Positions 21,070 to 30,023 of a stretch of DNA of 64,000 bases are shown here, piece by piece. Numbering within the stretch: the first letter of the stretch is position 1; the number at the start of each line of letters is the position of its first letter. The notes beneath the pieces were generated by a model, which worked only from the letters and a program-made list of their open reading frames with translations, was not told where the DNA came from and made no database searches. Position numbers and translations under genes: made by a program. Source of the DNA: an uncultured Pelagibacteraceae bacterium (GTDB taxonomy: Bacteria > Pseudomonadota > Alphaproteobacteria > Pelagibacterales > Pelagibacteraceae); NCBI GenBank assembly GCA_902514665.1, contig CABXRS010000002.1, forward strand, positions 1 through 64,000, in the 5' to 3' direction.

Positions 21070-22323
21070 ATGCAAAAATTAGAAGTCTTTGGAGTAAAGA
21101 AGCTCAAAGGGCAAATAAATATTTCAGGTTCAAAAAACGCATCACTACCAATTTTGGCAGCAACTTTGCTGTCAAAAAATCAAATAACTTTAAAGAATTT
21201 ACCAAAAGTAAAAGATATTGAGACAATGATGAATTTATTAGATTCCCTAGGATCTAATATTAAAAAAGCAAAAGATAAAATAATTATCAATAACTCATAT
21301 CAAAAAAAAACATTTGCATCTTATAATTTAGTAAAAACTATGAGAGCAGGAATTTTAGTTCTTGGTCCTTTATTAGCAAAATTTGGTATTGCAAAAGTAT
21401 CTCTTCCTGGTGGTTGTGCGATCGGGACAAGACCTGTCGACATACATTTGGATGCTTTATCAAAATTAGGAGTTAAATATAAAATTATCCAAGGTTACGT
21501 TCATGCAACTGCTCCAAAAGGATTGATAGGAAATAAAATACGATTCTCAAAGATATCTGTTGGTGCTACTGAAAATTTGATGATTGCTGCGAGCTTTGCA
21601 AAAGGGTCTACTTATTTAAGTAATATAGCAATTGAAGCTGAAATTAAAGATTTAATTAATTTTTTAAAAAGTATGGGATGCAATATCAAATGGACTGGTA
21701 AGCGTTCAGTAAAAATTGAAGGTGTGTCCGAAGTTAAAGACATTACCTATCCTGTAATGTTTGACAGAATAGAAGCTGGCACATATTTAATTGCTGCAGC
21801 AGTAACAGAAGGAAACATTAAAATTAAAAATATTGTTCCAAAAATTATACAAACGGAAATTAATATTTTAAAAAAAATAGGTGCAAAAATTCATATTAAA
21901 AAAGATGAGGTTCATATAGTGGGTAATAAAAAAATTAAAAATATTAATATAAAAACTGCCCCATACCCTGGCTTTCCAACTGATTTACAAGCTCAAATGA
22001 TGGTATTGTTGTGTAAAGCAAATAAGCAATCTGTAATTAAAGAAGACATTTTTGAAAACAGATTTATGCATGTTGCTGAGTTGAACCGGATGGGAGCTCA
22101 AATATTAATTAAAGGAAATAAAGCAATCGTTCAAGGAAACATAAATTTCGCACCAGCTGAGTTGATGGCTACAGATTTACGAGCATCAGTTTCATTAGTG
22201 CTAGCTGCACTTACTGCTAAGGGGAAATCAGTTATTAACAGAATCTATCATTTAGATAGAGGTTATGAAAATATAGAAAAAAAATTGAAAAGGGTTGGTG
22301 CAAAAATACGCCGAGTAAATTAA
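21070..22323 (+). CDS. murA: UDP-N-acetylglucosamine 1-carboxyvinyltransferase
   Basis: ISGSKNASLPILAATLL, LPGGCAIGTRPVDIHL, TDLQAQMM, TDLRASVSLVLA. Confidence 0.96.
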   Translation: MQKLEVFGVKKLKGQINISGSKNASLPILAATLLSKNQITLKNLPKVKDIETMMNLLDSLGSNIKKAKDKIIINNSYQKKTFASYNLVKTMRAGILVLGPLLAKFGIAKVSLPGGCAIGTRPVDIHLDALSKLGVKYKIIQGYVHATAPKGLIGNKIRFSKISVGATENLMIAASFAKGSTYLSNIAIEAEIKDLINFLKSMGCNIKWTGKRSVKIEGVSEVKDITYPVMFDRIEAGTYLIAAAVTEGNIKIKNIVPKIIQTEINILKKIGAKIHIKKDEVHIVGNKKIKNINIKTAPYPGFPTDLQAQMMVLLCKANKQSVIKEDIFENRFMHVAELNRMGAQILIKGNKAIVQGNINFAPAELMATDLRASVSLVLAALTAKGKSVINRIYHLDRGYENIEKKLKRVGAKIRRVN

Positions 22324-22721
22324 TGGAAAAAAAATATTTAGCAAAAATTATTGCAAATGATCAAGAAGGTCTCCAAATGATATCTGCATGTAGTGCTGGT
22401 GCAAAAGTTAAGGTGGTTGACATAAAATATCTACCTTCAAATAAAGTATTTTTGTTGTCTATTGAGAGGACAAAGGTTGAAACTGATCAAGAAGATAAAA
22501 AAATTAATAGTATTTGTAGGTTTGACTTTGTTGATAAAGTAAAATCTAAAAATATAGATCAATCAAATCAGGAGCTAGTTTTAGATTTAATTGGAATTGA
22601 TTATTTGAAAAATAATACTGATTATGAAATAAACTTAATTTTTAATAATAATGCTTACATTGCTTTGACTACGGAGACAATTGAAGTAAGACTTGAGGAT
22701 CAAAATGAAATTACAGATTAA
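22323..22721 (+). CDS. DUF2948 family protein
   Basis: Position between murA and hisD as commonly seen in alphaproteobacteria; MISACSAGAKVKVVDIKYLPSNKVFLLSIERTK. Confidence 0.7.
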   Translation: MEKKYLAKIIANDQEGLQMISACSAGAKVKVVDIKYLPSNKVFLLSIERTKVETDQEDKKINSICRFDFVDKVKSKNIDQSNQELVLDLIGIDYLKNNTDYEINLIFNNNAYIALTTETIEVRLEDQNEITD

Positions 22722-24004
22722 TGAAAACAATTAATAGCACTAAAAATAATTTTGATAATTTATTAAATAAATTACTTTTACAACGCAAAAAGAAAATTCA
22801 ATCAAGTTTTATCTCTGTAAGTGAAATTATTAAAGATGTAAAAAAAAATGGTGATAAAGCTTTATTAAAATATGAAAAAAGATTTAATAAAAACAAAATA
22901 ATTGTTCCAAGCACTAAACAAATTAATAATTCTATAAAGTCCTTAAATCAAAATGTGAAAAAAGCAATTGATGTTGCATATAATAGAATTTACAAATTTC
23001 ATTCTCTTCAAAAATTTAAAAATATTTCTTATGTAGATAAATTTAAAAATAAAATTGAATATAAATACTTGCCACTGGACTCTGTCGCTATATATGTCCC
23101 TGGTTCATCAGCATCTTATCCATCAAGTGTTTTAATGAATGCTATTCCAGCAATTGTAGCTGGTGTTAAAAGATTAATAATGATTAATCCAGGATTTAAA
23201 GGAAAGCAGAATCCAGCAGTTTTATACGCAGCTAAAAAATGTAAAATAAAAGAAATTTATTCTATAGGTGGTCCTTCTGCGATCGCAGCAGTTGCTTACG
23301 GAACAAGAAAAATTAAAAAGGTTGATAAAATTGTTGGTCCTGGAAATGCTTATGTAGCTGCAGCAAAAAAAGAAGTTTTTGGAGATGTTGGTATTGAAGG
23401 TATGACAGCTGGTCCTTCAGAAGTTACTATAGTTTGTGACAGATTTTCAAATCCTGAATGGGTTGCAAGTGATCTAATCGGTCAAGCAGAGCACGATAAT
23501 CTTGCTCAATGTATTTTGATTTCAAAAGAAAAAAAATTATTACAAAAAGTAAACCTGGAAATAATTAAACAGTTAAAACAAATTCCAAGAGTATCTGTGG
23601 CAAGAAAGAGTTTAACTAGTAATGGAATTTTAATGTATGTGAATTCGGACAAAAAAATAATTGAAATTGTTAATAAAATCGCACCAGAGCATCTAGAATT
23701 AAATGTTAAAAATTATAAATCTTATGTTTCTAAAATTAGAAATGCTGGATCTATATGTTTAGGAAAATATGCTGTGATGGCTATGACAGATTATAATGTT
23801 GGTTCTAACCATGTATTGCCAACAAATGGATCTGCGAAATATTCGAGTGGAATTAGTGTTAATGAATTTTATAAAAGAATTTCTTACATAAAGCTATCAA
23901 AAAAGGGTATTGAAAGTCTTGGACCATCAGTTATAACACTTGCAAATTATGAAGGGTTGGTGGGACACTCCCAATCAGTAATAAAAAGAATTAGGAGAAA
24001 ATAA
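22721..24004 (+). CDS. hisD: Histidinol dehydrogenase
   Basis: [63 protein letters not shown]. Confidence 0.96.
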   Translation: MKTINSTKNNFDNLLNKLLLQRKKKIQSSFISVSEIIKDVKKNGDKALLKYEKRFNKNKIIVPSTKQINNSIKSLNQNVKKAIDVAYNRIYKFHSLQKFKNISYVDKFKNKIEYKYLPLDSVAIYVPGSSASYPSSVLMNAIPAIVAGVKRLIMINPGFKGKQNPAVLYAAKKCKIKEIYSIGGPSAIAAVAYGTRKIKKVDKIVGPGNAYVAAAKKEVFGDVGIEGMTAGPSEVTIVCDRFSNPEWVASDLIGQAEHDNLAQCILISKEKKLLQKVNLEIIKQLKQIPRVSVARKSLTSNGILMYVNSDKKIIEIVNKIAPEHLELNVKNYKSYVSKIRNAGSICLGKYAVMAMTDYNVGSNHVLPTNGSAKYSSGISVNEFYKRISYIKLSKKGIESLGPSVITLANYEGLVGHSQSVIKRIRRK

Positions 24005-24006
24005 AT

Positions 24007-24222
24007 TTGTCAAAACAAGACTTACTGGAATTTAAAGGCAAAGTAATTGATCTACTACCAAATGCTATGTTTAGAGTTAAGTTAGAAAATGGACATACGG
24101 TTACAGCTCATACAGCAGGTAAGTTGAGAAAAAACAGAATTAGAGTTCTTCAAGGTGATAATGTGACTGTAGAAATGACACCTTATGATCTTACAAAAGG
24201 CAGAATAATCTTTAGAGGTTAA
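24007..24222 (+). CDS. infA: Translation initiation factor IF-1 (TTG start)
   Basis: [71 protein letters not shown]. Confidence 0.96.
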   Translation: MSKQDLLEFKGKVIDLLPNAMFRVKLENGHTVTAHTAGKLRKNRIRVLQGDNVTVEMTPYDLTKGRIIFRG

Positions 24223-24228
24223 AATCTT

Positions 24229-24300
24229 GCCTCGGTAGCTCAGGAGTAGAGCAGAGCCCTGAAAAGGCTTGTGTCGGAGGTGCGAATCCTTCCCGAGGCA
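24229..24300 (+). tRNA. tRNA-Phe (anticodon GAA); genomic 3' end is ACCG, so full CCA not encoded
   Basis: GCCTCGG acceptor / CCGAGGC; GAGCC-CTGAAAA-GGCTT anticodon arm; T-arm GGAGG-TGCGAAT-CCTTC. Confidence 0.92.
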
Positions 24301-24385
24301 CCGCCCACTACTTTTCATCTTGAAATAATTTAAAAAAAAATTAACCTATTTACTATAATAAATAACAAAAGGACTAAGAAATAAG

Positions 24386-24598
24386 ATGAGTACAATAACT
24401 GGTAAAATTAAATGGTATAACGGAAAAAAAGGATATGGCTTCATTGAAAGAGACGATAAAGAAAAAGATGCCTTTGTTCATGCCTCTGCAGTAAAAGATG
24501 CTGGAATGAGATATCTTAATGAGGGTGATAAACTTGAATTTACATTAGAGGATGGTCCTAAAGGTCCTTCTGCAGTTAATTTAAAGAAAGTAGACTAA
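24386..24598 (+). CDS. Cold-shock domain protein
   Basis: GKIKWYNGKKGYGFIERDDKEKDAFVHASAV; 70 aa CSD. Confidence 0.95.
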   Translation: MSTITGKIKWYNGKKGYGFIERDDKEKDAFVHASAVKDAGMRYLNEGDKLEFTLEDGPKGPSAVNLKKVD

Positions 24599-24613
24599 TT
24601 TATTTTGATATTT

Positions 24614-24774
24614 TAAGGACGTTTTATCTAATTAGGCTGGGTACACGTCCTTATTTAATTAATACTTGCGTTATAGTAGTTTTTGTCTAAAAGACTGCTG
24701 ATGTTTATAAATATTACATTTAGAAAGACTTTAAGAAGCACTCATAGAAATAGCTTCCATAGCCATTAGGCTAT
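24614..24774 (+). ncRNA. Candidate structured non-coding RNA or csp 3'UTR structure (speculative)
   Basis: Perfect 9 nt inverted repeat TAAGGACGT(24614-24622)/ACGTCCTTA(24645-24653), an imperfect AGTA..GTCT-AAA-AGAC..TGCT hairpin, GAAGC/GCTTC, then ATAGCC-ATTA-GGCTAT. Confidence 0.3.
24759..24774 (+). terminator. Hairpin ATAGCC-ATTA-GGCTAT followed by a T-rich tract; weak terminator candidate
   Basis: Perfect 6 bp stem, 4 nt loop, followed by TTATTTATAA. Confidence 0.35.
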
Positions 24775-24826
24775 TTATTTATAATATAATTTTAAATCCA
24801 CAGAAAATAATATAAAAACAAGGGAT

Positions 24827-24901
24827 GCCTGGGTGGTGTAACGGTTAGCACGAAAGTTTGTGGAACTTTAAGTTTGAGTTCGATTCTCAGCCCGGGTACC
24901 A
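24827..24901 (+). tRNA. tRNA-His (anticodon GTG), CCA encoded, A73, no G-1 in the gene
   Basis: GCCTGGGTGGTGTAACGGTTAGCACGAAAGTTTGTGGAACTTTAAGTTTGAGTTCGATTCTCAGCCCGGGTACCA; AAAGT-TTGTGGA-ACTTT arm. Confidence 0.92.
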
Positions 24902-24905
24902 AAAA

Positions 24906-26300
24906 ATGGATAGAGAAAATAAATTAGTACCTGGATTACCTTCAGGATTTGAAGATCGTTGGGAAAATAAACTTCTTCTCAAAAAGAAGCTATTAAAAGC
25001 TATAGAGAATAATTTTGTTAAGTTTGGAGCAGAACCTCTTGAAACCCCTTCGTTTGAAATTAGTGAAAATATTGGATCTTTTTTGTCAGAAGATGAGGCC
25101 AATCCTATGTCTGATGTATTCTCATTCCAAGACGGAGAAAAAAGTATCACGCTTCGATATGATCTATCAAGCCCACTTGCAAGATTTGTGGCTCAAAACA
25201 ATCAAGAACTTCCATCTATTTTCAAGCGATATCAAATTCAAAATGTTTTTCGTAACGAAAAAGCTGGAAATGGCCGTTACAGAGAATTTATGCAAGCTGA
25301 TTTTGATATTGTTGGAAATGTTAATCCCGCCCAGGCAAATGCAGAGCTTTGCAATCTAATATCAAGCACATTATCAGATTGTGGTTTGAACAAAGATCAA
25401 TTTACAATCAATGTAAGTAATAGAAAAATAGTTCAAGGCCTAATTGAAGAATTAAAAATCTCTGATAAAAAAAGGACTAAGGTAATTAGGGCAATAGATA
25501 AATTAGATAAGCCAGGATTTGGACTTAAGGGAGTTGAGGATTTATTAAAGAAAGAAAGAAAAGATCAAAGTGGTGCTGTTACTAAAGGAGCAGAGCTTTC
25601 TAATGATCAAGTAGCAGAAATTTTAAATTTTTTAAAAATAAAAGATTTAACTGAATTAAAGAAAAGTTTAAAAAATCCATTATCTCTAGAAGGAATAAGT
25701 GAATTAGAAAATATATTTGAGATACTTCAATATGGTTCAAACTTAAATCAAGTTAAGACAAACTTTACGATAGTGAGAGGATTAGCTTACTATTCAGACT
25801 TTATCGTTGAAACAAACTTAAATTTTGAAGTCACAAATAACAAAGGTAAGGCAGTTGATATAGGCAGTATATGTTCAGGTGGAGCGTATGCAAAACTTAT
25901 ATCAAGATTTAGAGGAGTTGATATCCCAGGCACTGGAATAAGTTTTGGAGTTGATAGATTATTATTCGCTTTAATGCAATTAGACCAGATTAATGTAAAG
26001 GATCAAAAGCCAGTTTTAGTATGTGTAATGGATAAAAAATATTTAAAAAATTATTATGAATTAGTTGAACAACTAAGAGATAACAATATTAATGCCGAAA
26101 TTTTTTTAGATAATAAAAAAAACCTAGGTAAACAATTAACTTTTGCAAATAAACGTGATTTATCAGTTGCGATTATTTGTGGTGAGAATGAATTTAAAGA
26201 AAACACTGTCACCATAAAAAATCTAAAAGGCATCAAAGGCGAAAATAATAAAACAATTCCAAAAGAAGATTTAATCAATGAAGTCAAAAAACTTATCTGA
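24906..26300 (+). CDS. hisS: Histidyl-tRNA synthetase, divergent alphaproteobacterial-type
   Basis: LPSGFEDR, TLRYDLSSPLARFVAQN, VFRNEKAGNGRYREFMQADFDIVG, GLAYYSDFIVE, GTGISFGVDRLLFAL. ATG at 24906 preferred; the track's TTG 24858 start lies inside the tRNA-His gene. Confidence 0.93.
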   Translation: MDRENKLVPGLPSGFEDRWENKLLLKKKLLKAIENNFVKFGAEPLETPSFEISENIGSFLSEDEANPMSDVFSFQDGEKSITLRYDLSSPLARFVAQNNQELPSIFKRYQIQNVFRNEKAGNGRYREFMQADFDIVGNVNPAQANAELCNLISSTLSDCGLNKDQFTINVSNRKIVQGLIEELKISDKKRTKVIRAIDKLDKPGFGLKGVEDLLKKERKDQSGAVTKGAELSNDQVAEILNFLKIKDLTELKKSLKNPLSLEGISELENIFEILQYGSNLNQVKTNFTIVRGLAYYSDFIVETNLNFEVTNNKGKAVDIGSICSGGAYAKLISRFRGVDIPGTGISFGVDRLLFALMQLDQINVKDQKPVLVCVMDKKYLKNYYELVEQLRDNNINAEIFLDNKKNLGKQLTFANKRDLSVAIICGENEFKENTVTIKNLKGIKGENNKTIPKEDLINEVKKLI

Positions 26301-27321
26301 AAAAATTCTTAGGTCAGTAAAATCTAAGGGTTTTAAGTATATTGAGTTACCATCTGTGATAGAGGCAAATCATATTGTTCAAAGATCAGGAGAGAATTTT
26401 AGGAAATTCATGTTTTCTTTTACAGATATAAATGGCAAGGAATTATGCTTAAGACCTGACTTAACAATTGCATCTTGTTTAAGGTACTTAGAAGAAAATT
26501 TAAAAGGTAAAGAGAAAATTTTTTATAGTGGTCAGGCATATAGAAAAGTACAAAGTAAAAAAGACAAAATTATAAGAAATCAAATTGGTTTTGAAATTTT
26601 AGGATCTAAAGATGAAAAAAACGATGACAAAGAAATTATAAACACTTCACTAAAAATACTTCAAAATATAAAATATTCTTCAGGCACTTTAACAATCGGA
26701 AACATTGAGATTTTTAATTTACTTATTTCAAAATTAGATATTCCAAAAAGATGGAAACTTAGATTATCAAGACATTTTTGGAGGAAGGAATATTTTAATG
26801 ATTTGTTAAAACGTCTAGAAACAAACGCAGATATTGACCCTACAATTGTAGAGATCGATAAAAAACGTTATTTAGATTTACTTAATAAAAATCCAGAAAC
26901 CATGATCGCAGGTAGATCTGTTGGAGAAATTTTAAAAAGATTTGATACAAAAATTAAAGATCCCAGACAAGCAAAAAGAGGCAACAAAGTATCAAAAATA
27001 ATTAAATCTTTTTTAAATATTAGTTGTCCAATTAATAAAGCAGCTATAGAACTTAACAAATTCTTTAAACAAAATAAGATTAATCTTGTAGTTGATCAAA
27101 GATATTTTCCAATTTCATCAAATAAATTATCAAAACTAAACGTTAAATTCTCAACCTCATTTGGAAGACATTTAGAATATTATTCTGGAATGGTTTTCAA
27201 AATAGATGTGAAATCTAAATCTGCAACTATTAAGTGTGCAGGTGGTCGTTACGATCGATTAATCTCTGATCTTGGCTCTAAAAAGCAAGTGCCTGCAGTT
27301 GGAGCTGCTTTTAATTTATAA
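26278..27321 (+). CDS. hisZ: ATP phosphoribosyltransferase regulatory subunit (HisRS paralogue)
   Basis: HisRS-like fold (LCLRPDLTIASCLRYLEE, YSGQAYRKVQ, CAGGRYDRLI) followed immediately by short-form hisG. Confidence 0.88.
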   Translation: MKSKNLSEKILRSVKSKGFKYIELPSVIEANHIVQRSGENFRKFMFSFTDINGKELCLRPDLTIASCLRYLEENLKGKEKIFYSGQAYRKVQSKKDKIIRNQIGFEILGSKDEKNDDKEIINTSLKILQNIKYSSGTLTIGNIEIFNLLISKLDIPKRWKLRLSRHFWRKEYFNDLLKRLETNADIDPTIVEIDKKRYLDLLNKNPETMIAGRSVGEILKRFDTKIKDPRQAKRGNKVSKIIKSFLNISCPINKAAIELNKFFKQNKINLVVDQRYFPISSNKLSKLNVKFSTSFGRHLEYYSGMVFKIDVKSKSATIKCAGGRYDRLISDLGSKKQVPAVGAAFNL

Positions 27322-27324
27322 TTT

Positions 27325-28017
27325 ATGAAAGATTTAATTAAAATTGGTATCCCCAGCAAAGGAAGGCTTCGTAAAGATGTATTAAAAATTTTTAATAAAA
27401 ATAAATTGAAACTTATCTCCAAAAGAGGTAAGAGAGATTTAATTGGATCAATAAAAAAAAAACCAAATATCCAAATTATTTATTTACACGCACGTCAAAT
27501 CATTGAAAGATTATCGGATAAATCTCTTGATATTGGTTTTTCAGGCTTAGATTTATTAAAAGAAAGTGAAATCAATATTCAGAGAAATATTAAAATATTT
27601 AAAAAATATCCATATGGACAAGCCACTCTTGTAGTTGCAATACCAGATGATTTTATTGATATTTACTCAATGTCTGATTTAGAGGAAGTAGCATTTGACT
27701 TTAAGGAAAAGAAAAATAAAAGAATAAGAGTTTCAACTAAATATCCAAATCTTACACGTGAATTTTTTTATAATAAGGGTGTAACTCAATTTTCAATTGT
27801 AAAATCAATTGGATCAACCGAAATAGAGCCTTTTACTGGAGGTTGTGAATTGATAACCGATATCACTAGTACTGGGTCGACCCTAGCTGCAAATAATTTA
27901 CGTATAATAAATGATGGCTATATTTTAAAATCTGAGCTTTGCATGTTCATTGGTAAAACTTCTTTTAAGAATCATGGAGTAAAAAAATTAGCTAAACTAC
28001 TTTCTACGAAGCATTAA
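27325..28017 (+). CDS. hisG: ATP phosphoribosyltransferase, short form
   Basis: IGIPSKGRLRKDVLKIF, RVSTKYPNLTREFFYNKG, GSTEIEPFTGGCELITDITSTGSTLAANNL. Confidence 0.94.
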   Translation: MKDLIKIGIPSKGRLRKDVLKIFNKNKLKLISKRGKRDLIGSIKKKPNIQIIYLHARQIIERLSDKSLDIGFSGLDLLKESEINIQRNIKIFKKYPYGQATLVVAIPDDFIDIYSMSDLEEVAFDFKEKKNKRIRVSTKYPNLTREFFYNKGVTQFSIVKSIGSTEIEPFTGGCELITDITSTGSTLAANNLRIINDGYILKSELCMFIGKTSFKNHGVKKLAKLLSTKH

Positions 28018-28129
28018 ATCTTTCCAATATATTAAAATAATCTTTATAATATATGTTTCTAGAGATTGCATATGCTATAATTAAAATAATAAGAGTAATC
28101 AATATTTTTAATATAAGAGACAATTCCAT
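28004..28129 (-). CDS. Candidate 41-aa single-TM protein (unverified)
   Basis: Hand translation: MELSLILKILITLIILIIAYAISRNIYYKDYFNILERFNAS*; overlaps the 3' end of hisG. Confidence 0.25.
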   Translation of the reverse strand: MELSLILKILITLIILIIAYAISRNIYYKDYFNILERFNAS

Positions 28130-28193
28130 TAAGTTAACTTAAATATTTAAATATATTAATCAATTTTTTACTATAAAATAAGAGTTAAGAATC

Positions 28194-29291
28194 ATGGATC
28201 TTTTTTTAATAGTGTTACTTGTTTTATTGCTTGGTGGAGTTTTCGCAATTCTTTACCTAAATTTAAGGTCAAGACTTAAAAATGAGAATGATAACAAAGA
28301 AGCAGAAGAAATAGCTAGTTTAAAGAACGAAATAGTTACTTTAAAAGATACTCTAAGTAATACAATAAACACTTCTCTTGGCACAATGTCGACATCGTTT
28401 AATAATCTCTCAACTGGGGTAACAAAGGATATGACCGAAGCTCTAACCAAAGTAGATGAAAAAGTTGTAAACTTTAACCAACAGGTACAATTACTCAATC
28501 AAAGCCAGGAGGGTATTACAAAAATTTTAGCTGGAGTTAAAAAGTATGGAACGCTTGCTGAATTCAGTTTAGATGCACTAATTAAAGATCTGTTGCCAAC
28601 TTCTCAATTCATGACGAATGTAAAAATGAAAGAGGATACAAGTGAAAATGTTGAATTTGCAATCAAACTTCAAGGAGATGTTTTAGTTCCAGTCGATAGT
28701 CATTTTCCAATAGAAAAATTTAAAGCAATTACGGATGGACATGATGCAGATGACAAAAGAGCCGTTGCTGAGGCAAGAGCGAAATTAGCAACCGCCTTTA
28801 AAGCCAAAGCTAAAAGTGTTAATGAAAAATATATTGTACCACCAAAAACAACAGATTTTGCAATCGTCTATGCACCAACGGAAAGTTTGTATAAAGAGTT
28901 AACTGAGTATCAAGATCCAAGTACTAAAGAATTATTAACTCAAGAATTAATGAAAAAATATAAAGTTGTAATCTGTGGACCCAATACTTTTTCAGCATAC
29001 TTACAATCTTTACATATGGGTTTTCAATCACTGAAAGTTCAAAAGGGTGCAACAGAAATTTATAATCACTTAAAAACAATTACCACAAGATTTGGTAAGC
29101 ACTTTGATAATATTATTTTGCTAAGAAAAAAATTAGAAGAAGCAATGGCTGTTGTCGATAAGTTTGGTACAGACGCTAGATCAATTACTAGAACGCTTGA
29201 AAGTATTAAAGATCCTGAAAAACTTGAAAAAGCTGTTCAAACTGAAAATGTAGAAAAATTTATTGATCGTTCAAAACAAGCAAATAATTAA
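28194..29291 (+). CDS. rmuC: DNA recombination protein RmuC
   Basis: N-terminal TM, coiled coil, then VPVDSHFPIEKF, YIVPPKTTDFAIVYAPTESLYKEL, VVICGPNTFSAYLQSLHMGFQSL. Confidence 0.93.
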   Translation: MDLFLIVLLVLLLGGVFAILYLNLRSRLKNENDNKEAEEIASLKNEIVTLKDTLSNTINTSLGTMSTSFNNLSTGVTKDMTEALTKVDEKVVNFNQQVQLLNQSQEGITKILAGVKKYGTLAEFSLDALIKDLLPTSQFMTNVKMKEDTSENVEFAIKLQGDVLVPVDSHFPIEKFKAITDGHDADDKRAVAEARAKLATAFKAKAKSVNEKYIVPPKTTDFAIVYAPTESLYKELTEYQDPSTKELLTQELMKKYKVVICGPNTFSAYLQSLHMGFQSLKVQKGATEIYNHLKTITTRFGKHFDNIILLRKKLEEAMAVVDKFGTDARSITRTLESIKDPEKLEKAVQTENVEKFIDRSKQANN

Positions 29292-29328
29292 TTTCAATTT
29301 TTCTTAAATAAAGAATATAAGAAATCAC

Positions 29329-30015
29329 ATGCAGTGGAATAAGAAATATGATTATCCAAAATCATCAAGAGCTACAGTAGACGGCATAAGAAGATATTTA
29401 TTAGGTGAAGAGAAATTACCTAGCGTTACATCCATTTTAGATGCAACAAGATCAGAGGAGGATAAGGCGGCATTAGCCAATTGGCGTGAGAGAACAGGCT
29501 ATAGGGAGGCTGAGGCAATTACAAAAGCAGCAAGTAGTAGGGGTTCCCAGATGCATAATTATTTAGAGTCTTATCTTCTTGGAAGAGAAAATTTAAGTTT
29601 TTTTGATGACAATGAACAACATAAATTAATGGCAAAACAGATTATCGAAAAAGGATTAAAAAATAGATTGGAAGAAATTTGGGGAGTTGAATGCACACTC
29701 TACTATCCGGATAAATATGCTGGTACAGCAGATTGCGTTGGAGTTTATGAGGGAAGAGAAACGATAATAGATTTTAAACAAAGTAATAAGCCAAAAAAAT
29801 CAGAATATATCGACTCATGGCTTCTTCAAACTAGCGCATATTCATTGGCTCATAACATTGTGTATAACTCTAATATCACTTCTTGTATAATTCTAGTTTG
29901 CACAGTAGATAAATTGTTCCAAGAATTTAAAATTCAAAGTCATGATTTAGTTGTTTATCAGAACTTGTTTTTGGGAAGATTAAAAAAATTTAATGAGCTT
30001 TCAATTTTAGATTAA
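29329..30015 (+). CDS. PD-(D/E)XK exonuclease, phage/MGME1-like
   Basis: LPSVTSIL, RGSQMHNYLESYL, GVECTLYYPDKYAGTADCVGVYEGRETIIDFKQSNKPK (D...DxK core), LQTSAYSLAHN. Confidence 0.75.
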   Translation: MQWNKKYDYPKSSRATVDGIRRYLLGEEKLPSVTSILDATRSEEDKAALANWRERTGYREAEAITKAASSRGSQMHNYLESYLLGRENLSFFDDNEQHKLMAKQIIEKGLKNRLEEIWGVECTLYYPDKYAGTADCVGVYEGRETIIDFKQSNKPKKSEYIDSWLLQTSAYSLAHNIVYNSNITSCIILVCTVDKLFQEFKIQSHDLVVYQNLFLGRLKKFNELSILD

Positions 30016-30023
30016 ATATTATT

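Noticed and set aside
24858-24905. Upstream-extended hisS start (TTG 24858) in the ORF track
   Set aside because: Would translate the tRNA-His anticodon and T arms; ATG at 24906 fits the protein start.
25015-25359. 114-aa ORF in another frame inside hisS
   Set aside because: Overlaps conserved HisRS motifs in a different frame; no recognisable domain.
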